From the NCBI GenBank assembly GCA_958402075.1, contig CATXSD010000129.1, positions 1 through 7,297 on the forward strand: DNA of 7,297 nt, read 5' to 3'. The notes below the pieces were generated by a model. The model had not been told where the DNA came from, ran no database searches, and was given only the letters and a program-made list of their open reading frames with translations. The translations under genes and the position numbers were made by a program. The DNA is from Mediterranea massiliensis. GTDB taxonomy: Bacteria; Bacteroidota; Bacteroidia; Bacteroidales; Bacteroidaceae. Positions 1-3,339 of the stretch are shown in pieces; the first letter of the stretch is position 1; each line of letters starts with the position of its first letter.

Positions 1-280
1 CTCCAACCCCAACGTGGCTCCCATCGTGGCCCTGCCCGACAACGGCTGGCTGGTGTCCGAAGACGGACGGGTGAAGCCCGGCAACCACGGCTTCGACCCC
101 ACGGCGTCGGACCTCTGCGTGCCTTTCCGGGCGGAAGGTCCCGACTTCAGGCACGGATATGTGCGCACCGCGCTGTTCGACAACACCTGCATCTATCCGC
201 TCCTGGCCCATCTGCTGGGCATCGAGCCCGCGCCCTGCGACGGCAGTGTCGGTCCGGTGTCCGACCTGCTGGAACCTTGA
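1..280 (+). CDS. Ectonucleotide pyrophosphatase/phosphodiesterase family protein, 3' end only
   Basis: This is the C-terminal part of an alkaline-phosphatase-superfamily protein of the type I phosphodiesterase/nucleotide pyrophosphatase (NPP) group; the 5' part lies outside the window. The reading frame is open from base 2. The GTG at 14 is internal, not a start, because coding similarity runs upstream of it. The visible part shows family marks: a PIVALPDNGW stretch, then GNHGFD (family HG[YF]D, whose histidine is a metal ligand), then FRAEGPDF and the closing YPLLAHLLGIEPAP, where the family ends with a similar YxLM..LLGI-P. Such enzymes hydrolyse phosphodiester or pyrophosphate bonds of nucleotides or lipid head groups in the periplasm or outside the cell; the exact substrate cannot be told from this fragment. 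The gene is GC-rich. The next gene starts 31 bases later, so co-transcription is likely. Its last codons are duplicated beyond the next gene. Confidence 0.85.
   Translation, partial: SNPNVAPIVALPDNGWLVSEDGRVKPGNHGFDPTASDLCVPFRAEGPDFRHGYVRTALFDNTCIYPLLAHLLGIEPAPCDGSVGPVSDLLEP
233..274 (+). repeat. Direct repeat, copy 1 (end of NPP gene)
   Basis: This 42-bp segment covers the last codons of the NPP-like gene (reading PCDGSVGPVSDLLE). It recurs at 1184-1225 with a single difference (A240 versus G1191), exactly 951 bp away. The two copies enclose the whole glycerophosphodiesterase gene. Similarity stops abruptly on both sides. The segment contains a weak dyad (GGTC...GACC at 251-266). Confidence 0.95.
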
Positions 281-311
281 GTACGCATTAAAATAGAATG
301 GAAGAAAAAAG

Positions 312-1172
312 ATGAAAACGAAATTTTTACTCCTGTCATTTGTCTGTCTGGGTATTGCCTGTTGGGGCGTCCAGGCACAAAATCATATGGGCAATGTGAA
401 GGAACTGATACGTTTGTACTCGAGCCTGCACAAGCCGGTAGTGATGGCCCACCGCATGTCTCCCCAGATGAAGGGATATGCTGAAAACTCCATGGAGACA
501 TTGGAATATAATATGAAACACTATCCGGATGCTATACAGGAAATTGATGTTCGGATTACGGCCGACGGGAAAGCTGTCCTGCTGCACGACGAGACACTGG
601 ACCGTACAACGACGGGGAAGGGGCGTCCCGATGCCTATACCTATCGTGAATTGAACCGGCTGGAGCTGAAAGATGCCTGTGGCAATGTATTGAAAGGGCA
701 AAGAATTCCTTTGTTGGAGGATGTGCTGTTGAAGGCAAAGGGGAAGGCGGCTGTCATGCTTGACATGAAGCCGGGTACTGACCCGGATATTATGATGGAT
801 ATTGTGAAGCAGACGGGCATGCTGCATGAAGTGGTGGTGATATGTTATTCGGTTGACGATGGAGTGAACATGCACCGGAAGTATCCCGAACTGTTGATAG
901 CACTTGGATTCAACAGCCGTGAGGACATCCTGAAGATCAAGAAATCGGGCATTCCGGCTGACAGGCTCATAGCCTTGGTGCCGAAAGTGGTTCAGGAGCA
1001 GTCGTATTATGACTGCATCAACGAAATGAAGGTACCGATATCTTTCAGCGCGCAGGGCCGGATGGATCTGATGCCTGATGCAGCAGGGGAGTATAGGAAG
1101 ATATACGATTCGGGTATCTCTATTCTTTGTACGGACAGCATTGCGAAGGCCTGTGCTGCCTTTGGAGAATGA
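312..1172 (+). CDS. Secreted glycerophosphodiester phosphodiesterase (GDPD family)
   Basis: This predicted 286-residue enzyme would split glycerophosphodiesters into glycerol-3-phosphate and an alcohol. Residues 1-22 form a Sec signal peptide (MKTK, a hydrophobic core, then VQA before Gln23), so it should be periplasmic or exported. GDPD motifs follow in order: AHR at 46-48 (usually HRG, here HRM), AENS at 57-60, EIDVR with Glu77 and Asp79 as metal ligands, LLHDETLDRTT with His92 as the second catalytic histidine, IPLLEDVL near 132-139, and MLDMKP at 149-154. The C-terminal CTDS fits the last barrel strand. Length is normal for a single-domain family member. The ATG at 312 puts the signal peptide at the N terminus; it is preceded by an A-rich tract without a clear Shine-Dalgarno site. 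GC content is clearly below that of the upstream gene, and the direct repeats around it suggest later insertion. Function is well supported; the physiological substrate is not known. Confidence 0.92.
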   Translation: MKTKFLLLSFVCLGIACWGVQAQNHMGNVKELIRLYSSLHKPVVMAHRMSPQMKGYAENSMETLEYNMKHYPDAIQEIDVRITADGKAVLLHDETLDRTTTGKGRPDAYTYRELNRLELKDACGNVLKGQRIPLLEDVLLKAKGKAAVMLDMKPGTDPDIMMDIVKQTGMLHEVVVICYSVDDGVNMHRKYPELLIALGFNSREDILKIKKSGIPADRLIALVPKVVQEQSYYDCINEMKVPISFSAQGRMDLMPDAAGEYRKIYDSGISILCTDSIAKACAAFGE

Positions 1173-1183
1173 TGGTCTTTCGC

Positions 1184-1231
1184 CCCTGCGGCGGCAGTGT
1201 CGGTCCGGTGTCCGACCTGCTGGAATATTAA
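1184..1231 (+). pseudogene. Remnant of NPP gene 3' end (direct repeat, copy 2)
   Basis: Bases 1184-1225 match 233-274 at 41 of 42 positions. Read in the corresponding frame, the segment gives PCGGSVGPVSDLLEY and a TAA stop at 1229-1231, where the intact gene ends DLLEP and TGA. It has no start of its own and no upstream coding sequence: it begins 11 bases after the GDPD stop. The simplest reading is a leftover of the original 3' end of the NPP-like gene, displaced when the GDPD segment arrived. It might also have travelled with that segment. Confidence 0.75.
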
Positions 1232-1288
1232 GACTGTTTTCCGGAGACGTTTTGAGGGCGCTTGAATAGTCCGGCCCTCACAGATCCC

Positions 1289-1365
1289 GTCATCCCGGCC
1301 TTGAGCCGGGATCCATGTTTCCTTTTGCTTGTGGGTCCTGGATCCCGCATCAAGTGCGGGATGAC
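1289..1365. repeat. Pair of REP-like palindromic elements in opposite orientation
   Basis: Two related 26-bp elements lie at 1289-1314 and 1340-1365; the second resembles the reverse complement of the first. Each is a perfect 8-bp stem with a 5-base loop: ATCCCGGC (1292-1299) with GCCGGGAT (1305-1312), and ATCCCGCA (1342-1349) with TGCGGGAT (1355-1362). The right stem has co-varied relative to the left (GC versus CA ends) while pairing is kept. Each element carries GTC on one side and GGATCC on the other. They resemble dispersed palindromic repeats with GTCATCCCG...CGGGATCC cores known from many bacterial genomes. They may also act as hairpins at the end of the GDPD transcript. Confidence 0.85.
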
Positions 1366-1438
1366 AGGAGAGGAGTATCGCGTGCGGGATGACGGGAAAG
1401 GGGTAGCGTGTGCGGGATGACAGGGCACATGTTTCATT
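1355..1438 (+). repeat. 28-bp tandem repeat seeded by the palindrome half-site
   Basis: The 11-mer TGCGGGATGAC occurs at 1355, 1383 and 1411, exactly 28 bp apart each time. Units one and two also match well in their remaining 17 bases (a G/A-rich stretch ending in a GCG- or GTG-like triplet). The third unit diverges after TGCGGGATGACAGGG. The first unit overlaps the right arm of the second palindromic element, so the array seems to have grown from that half-site. Confidence 0.8.
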
Positions 1439-1527
1439 CTTCATGTCCGGTTGGCGGGGCGTGAAGAATTCTCCTTCCTCATTCTCCCTTATCGACGCCA
1501 ATCGCCCGCGGCCCCGGGCGCATGCCG

Positions 1528-1535
1528 TAACTTTG
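1528..1535 (+). promoter_or_regulatory. Likely -7 box of the HU-like gene promoter
   Basis: TAACTTTG fits the Bacteroidetes -7 consensus TAnnTTTG and lies 82 bases before the HU-like start codon. No clear TTTG is seen about 19 bp upstream. In that place there is a GC-rich dyad, CGCCCG (1503-1508) facing CGGGCG (1515-1520), that could be an operator. The transcript would have a leader of about 75 bases. Confidence 0.55.
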
Positions 1536-1617
1536 TAGCAGGAAAAGGGGAGAGGCGCCCTCCCCGGTTTCCGAGAGAGAAACCAACGGATTATCAACCT
1601 GCTAAAACAGAAAGACT

Positions 1618-2118
1618 ATGCCTACTGCTTACAAAGTGATGAAGCGCGTCATCCAGCTGGGTGACCGCAAGGGCGAGACCGTCTACAACGTGTCGCCCGT
1701 GTGCTACGGCACGCTGACCACCGACGACGTGGCCCGCCAGATTGCCGCCGAATCGACCGCCAGCCCCGGCGACGTGAAGAACGTGCTCGACCGCTACGCC
1801 TACTACGTGGTGGAGAACCTCAAGAAGGGTTATGCCATCGAACTGCTGGGCTTCGGCAAGCTCTACCTGCGGTTCATCAACAGCAAGAGCGTCAGCGCCG
1901 AAAAGGATGCTTCCGCCGCGCTGGTGAAGACCCTCGTGCCCGGCTTCCGCCCTTCGTTCACGATGGTGAACAACAGCCGCATCTACGACCTCATTCCCGA
2001 CAAGATCAGCCTCGTGAAGTACAACGGAACTTCCACTCCGGCCGGTGAAGACACCTCCGGCACCGAAGACACCTCCGGCACCGGCGAGGACGGCAATCAG
2101 GAGGGAAGCCCGCTGTAA
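1618..2118 (+). CDS. HU-related DNA-binding protein (Bacteroidetes long form)
   Basis: This 166-residue protein looks like the Bacteroidetes 'HU-related/histone-like' DNA-binding family, longer than classical HU (about 90 residues). Residues 1-30 form a basic strand region (KVMKRVIQLGDRKGE). Residues 33-70 contain the helices (TTDDVARQIAAESTASPGDV, then a second helix with YYVVENLKKG). GYAIELLGFGKLYLRF at 71-86 is the typical turn and strand after the HU helices, and GFRPSF at 109-114 leads to the last strands. From about residue 137 the tail is acidic and of low complexity (EDTSGT twice, then GEDG). The ATG at 1618 gives the usual MPTAYKV-like start. It would bind DNA with little sequence preference in the nucleoid. 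The gene precedes a tiny membrane peptide and an amidase, a recurrent neighbourhood in Bacteroidales; why they travel together is not known to me. Confidence 0.88.
   Translation: MPTAYKVMKRVIQLGDRKGETVYNVSPVCYGTLTTDDVARQIAAESTASPGDVKNVLDRYAYYVVENLKKGYAIELLGFGKLYLRFINSKSVSAEKDASAALVKTLVPGFRPSFTMVNNSRIYDLIPDKISLVKYNGTSTPAGEDTSGTEDTSGTGEDGNQEGSPL
2047..2082 (+). repeat. 18-bp tandem duplication in the HU tail
   Basis: Two identical 18-bp units (GAAGACACCTCCGGCACC) lie at 2047-2064 and 2065-2082. Each encodes EDTSGT in the acidic C-terminal tail. Being a multiple of three, gain or loss of units would change tail length without shifting frame. Confidence 0.95.
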
Positions 2119-2120
2119 GG

Positions 2121-2232
2121 GAGCTACGAGTGACGGGCTACGAGCTACGAGTGATGAGCTACGAGCTACGAGTGACGAGCTACGAGCTACGGGCTACGAG
2201 TGATGAGCTACGAGCTACGAGCTACGAGTGAT
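2121..2232 (+). repeat. Heptanucleotide array 1: 16 in-phase 7-bp units
   Basis: Starting two bases after the HU-like stop codon, 112 bp consist of 16 unbroken 7-bp units with no spacer. There are four unit types: GAGCTAC (A), GGGCTAC (a), GAGTGAC (B) and GAGTGAT (b). Their order is A B a A b A A B A A a b A A A b. Every unit starts GAG or GGG, and only the last four bases switch between CTAC and TGAC/TGAT. A decayed continuation (GAGTGGG, GAGTGTC) reaches 2246. B units bring TGA stops, so no frame stays open through the array. Confidence 0.97.
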
Positions 2233-2234
2233 GA

Positions 2235-2267
2235 GTGGGGAGTGTCCGGCGTGCCAGCCACTCCCAC
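2235..2267 (+). other. Imperfect hairpin between the two heptamer arrays
   Basis: GTGGGGAGTG (2235-2244) can pair with CACTCCCAC (2259-2267) with one bulged G, around a 14-base loop. No T-run follows directly; the T-rich heptamer array begins 14 bases later. It could weaken transcription after the HU-like gene or shield RNA ends. Evidence is structural only. Confidence 0.35.
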
Positions 2268-2280
2268 CCATACCCGATCC

Positions 2281-2343
2281 CTTATTCTTCATTCTCAATT
2301 CTCAATTCTTCATTCTTCATTCTTCATTCTTCATTCTTCATTT
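2281..2343 (+). repeat. Heptanucleotide array 2: 9 pyrimidine-rich 7-bp units
   Basis: Nine contiguous heptamers end two bases before the small peptide's ATG. They are CTTATTC, TTCATTC, TCAATTC twice, TTCATTC four times and TTCATTT. The plus strand of the repeated part has no stop in any of the three frames. On the minus strand the unit is GAATGAA, which resembles the GAGTGAT unit of array 1; the two arrays therefore look like diverged inverted relatives with the same 7-bp period. The array replaces the A-rich leader usual for genes in this window. Confidence 0.96.
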
Positions 2344-2345
2344 CT

Positions 2346-2468
2346 ATGTCTACTACCCAGAAAATCACCTGGACTTCCATCGTGAAGGCCATCATCCAGG
2401 CAGCCATCGCCGCCCTGACGGCACTTGGCGTCACCAGTTGTTCACCCTTTATCCCCTTCCTGTCATGA
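2346..2468 (+). CDS. Small hydrophobic peptide, 'smalltalk'-like
   Basis: The 40-residue product starts MSTTQKITWTSIVKAI and has one hydrophobic helix at about residues 12-29, rich in Ala and Ile, then GVTSC with Cys32 and a short SPFIPFLS tail. It resembles from memory the tiny Bacteroidales family that NCBI calls 'smalltalk protein', which often ends near a GVTSC-like motif and sits between an HU-like gene and an amidase, as here. The TSC could be a degenerate lipobox (LGVTSC), so either a membrane anchor or a lipopeptide is possible. The TGA stop overlaps the amidase ATG (ATGA, 2465-2468), implying translational coupling. Function is unknown; a holin-like or membrane-tethering role for the amidase is only a guess. 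The start is chosen because MS-TTQK-W plus helix matches the family length; no Shine-Dalgarno site is visible. Confidence 0.8.
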   Translation: MSTTQKITWTSIVKAIIQAAIAALTALGVTSCSPFIPFLS

Positions 2469-2974
2469 CCGACGACCGCTATCCGCTGACCGTAGGCGGC
2501 GAGGAGGTGCCCGACGAACGGGCCCTCCTCACCCGGATGGAGGACGGCGAGTTGATGGGCGGACCGGACAGCGTCCGCTTCCTCGTCCTCCACTGCTCCG
2601 CCACCCGCTGCACGCAGGACTACACCGTCCGGCAACTGCTGCACGACCACCGCGCCCGCGGCTTCCGCACCGTGGGCTACCACTTCTACATCCGCCGCGA
2701 CGGCACCCTGACGCAACACCGCGGCCTGCTCGAGGTGGGCGCCCACTGCCGTCCCTACAACCGCTGCTCCATCGGCATCTGCTACGAGGGCGGGCTCGAC
2801 GCCGAGGGCCGTCCGGCCGACACCCGCACCGCGGCGCAGACCGAGCGGCTGCACGACCTCTTCGGCCGCCTGCGCCGCCTCTTCCCGCAAGCCGTGGTAT
2901 GCGGCCACCGCGACCTGCCCGGTACTGTGCCCAAGGCCTGTCCGTGCCTCGACGCGGCGGCTGTGTTCGGCTGA
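2465..2974 (+). CDS. N-acetylmuramoyl-L-alanine amidase (Amidase_2 / T7 lysozyme-like)
   Basis: The 169-residue protein is a single Amidase_2 domain that would cut the bond between N-acetylmuramic acid and L-alanine in peptidoglycan. FLVLHCSAT gives zinc ligand His43. GYHFYIRRDG at 71-80 supplies Tyr72, the counterpart of the T7 lysozyme tyrosine. VGAHCRPYNRCSIGICYEGG at 92-110 is the typical central strand. CGHRDLPGTVPKACPCLD at 146-163 supplies His148, catalytic Lys157 and Cys159 in a K-x-C arrangement as in T7 lysozyme. There is no signal peptide from this start, so export would need a partner or cell lysis. The start is set by the ATGA overlap with the upstream peptide. The same frame is open upstream to an ATG at 2228 through heptamer array 2; that extension looks non-native. 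It is very GC-rich. Related amidases are common in Bacteroidales both in prophages and as chromosomal cassettes. Confidence 0.93.
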   Translation: MTDDRYPLTVGGEEVPDERALLTRMEDGELMGGPDSVRFLVLHCSATRCTQDYTVRQLLHDHRARGFRTVGYHFYIRRDGTLTQHRGLLEVGAHCRPYNRCSIGICYEGGLDAEGRPADTRTAAQTERLHDLFGRLRRLFPQAVVCGHRDLPGTVPKACPCLDAAAVFG

Positions 2975-3066
2975 CGGGGCGGGGGCATGCCGGACGGCGG
3001 CTGCTCCCGGCAAATGCAGGCTCCGCTCCCCGGAAATCTGCCCCGGTGCGTTAACAGACCTGTAGA

Positions 3067-3090
3067 TGTTCTAAAACGTGTTATAAAACA
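3067..3090. promoter_or_regulatory. Operator-like imperfect dyad upstream of the small-RNA promoter
   Basis: The 24-bp segment running from TGTTCTAAAAC to GTTATAAAACA is symmetric at 9 of 12 pairs (TGTT/AACA, TA/TA, AAC/GTT). It lies 19 bases upstream of the -33 box at 3110. A short direct repeat, TTGCAGA at 3102 and 3111, overlaps the -33 box. Both could be regulator sites; no regulator can be named. Confidence 0.4.
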
Positions 3091-3109
3091 TGCTTTTTCA
3101 GTTGCAGAA

Positions 3110-3140
3110 TTTGCAGATTCCCGAAACCGCCGTATCTTTG
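3110..3140 (+). promoter_or_regulatory. Strong Bacteroidetes-type promoter
   Basis: TTTG at 3110-3113, a 19-bp spacer, then TATCTTTG at 3133-3140 match both consensus boxes and the usual spacing exactly. Transcription should begin about 3146-3148. The first gene downstream is nearly 200 bases away and a terminator lies between, so the promoter seems to serve the short unit at 3147-3206. Confidence 0.85.
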
Positions 3141-3146
3141 CAATGT

Positions 3147-3206
3147 GTTTTTCATAGTATTAGATTTAAGGTTAACAAAGGTTGGGCTCAGCGGAGCCCT
3201 TTTTTT
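3147..3206 (+). ncRNA. Candidate small RNA or terminated leader, about 60 nt
   Basis: A near-ideal promoter is followed about 45 bases after the expected start by a perfect intrinsic terminator, with no open frame of useful size between. The body reads GTGTTTTTCATAGTATTAG, then ATTTAAGGTTAACAAAGGTT, then the hairpin. I have the impression that closely similar TTTTCATAGTATTAGATTTA leaders recur in Bacteroides genomes, but this is memory and could not be checked. Either it is a free small RNA, or it is an attenuated leader of the hexosaminidase gene 133 bases further on. It matches no RNA family I can name with certainty. The exact 5' end is inferred from promoter spacing. Confidence 0.6.
3184..3206 (+). 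terminator. Intrinsic terminator
   Basis: GGGCTC (3184-3189) and GAGCCC (3194-3199) form a perfect 6-bp stem around the AGCG loop, followed directly by seven T (3200-3206). This is the clearest terminator in the window and ends the short unit from 3147. Confidence 0.92.
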
Positions 3207-3295
3207 ATGCCCGTACGCGTCGGGGCGCACACCTCCTCCCGTTCCCGCTACAATAAAAAATGGTCGATAATGCCGTAAGAGACAGATATTTTTCT

Positions 3296-3303
3296 TATCT
3301 TAG
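3296..3303 (+). promoter_or_regulatory. Weak -7 box candidate for the hexosaminidase gene
   Basis: TATCTTAG differs from TAnnTTTG at one base and lies 36 bases before the ATG. No TTTG-like -33 box is seen at the right distance. Read-through from the promoter at 3110 past the terminator is the alternative source of the transcript. Confidence 0.3.
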
Positions 3304-3339
3304 CCCACTGAATAGGATGTTCTGTAGAAAACGAAAGCC

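Larger units (their letters stand above)
1173..1617. other. 445-bp non-coding interval (repeats and promoter)
   Basis: I find no convincing gene on either strand. From left to right it holds a remnant of the NPP gene end (1184-1231), two facing REP-like palindromes (1289-1365), 28-bp tandem half-units (1355-1438), two TTCATTC-like heptamers (1433-1446), a GC-rich dyad (1503-1520) and the likely promoter of the HU-like gene (1528-1535). The open frames on the minus strand here read through the palindromes and look spurious. Confidence 0.8.
2975..3339. other. 365-bp interval without a protein gene
   Basis: The first 90 bases are GC-rich and hold only a weak stem (TGCCGG 2988-2993 with CCGGCA 3007-3012, no T-run). 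Composition then turns AT-rich, with an operator-like dyad (3067-3090), a strong promoter (3110-3140) and a short transcription unit closed by a terminator (3184-3206). Bases 3207-3339 are the upstream region of the hexosaminidase gene, with only a weak promoter candidate. Confidence 0.8.

Noticed and set aside
1228..1597. Minus-strand open frames over the palindromic repeats
   Set aside because: Their peptides (with strings such as VIPHLMRDP and HPALDAG) arise from reading through REP-like repeats; such products are a known source of spurious annotation, and no promoter or start context supports them.
2121..2232. CRISPR array
   Set aside because: Units are contiguous 7-mers without unique spacers, and no cas gene is nearby.
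2228..2464. N-terminal extension of the amidase from the ATG at 2228
   Set aside because: It is encoded by the hairpin region and heptamer array 2, shows no family similarity, and crosses the small peptide gene in another frame. The ATGA-coupled start at 2465 fits the domain length better.
2988..3012. Terminator after the amidase gene
   Set aside because: The stem TGCCGG/CCGGCA has a 13-base loop and is followed by AAATGC rather than a T-run, so it is weak and may be chance in GC-rich DNA.
2324..3013. 229-codon minus-strand open frame opposite the amidase
   Set aside because: It is a long shadow frame caused by high GC content; the alanine/valine-rich product has no recognisable motif, and the plus strand has a full amidase active site.
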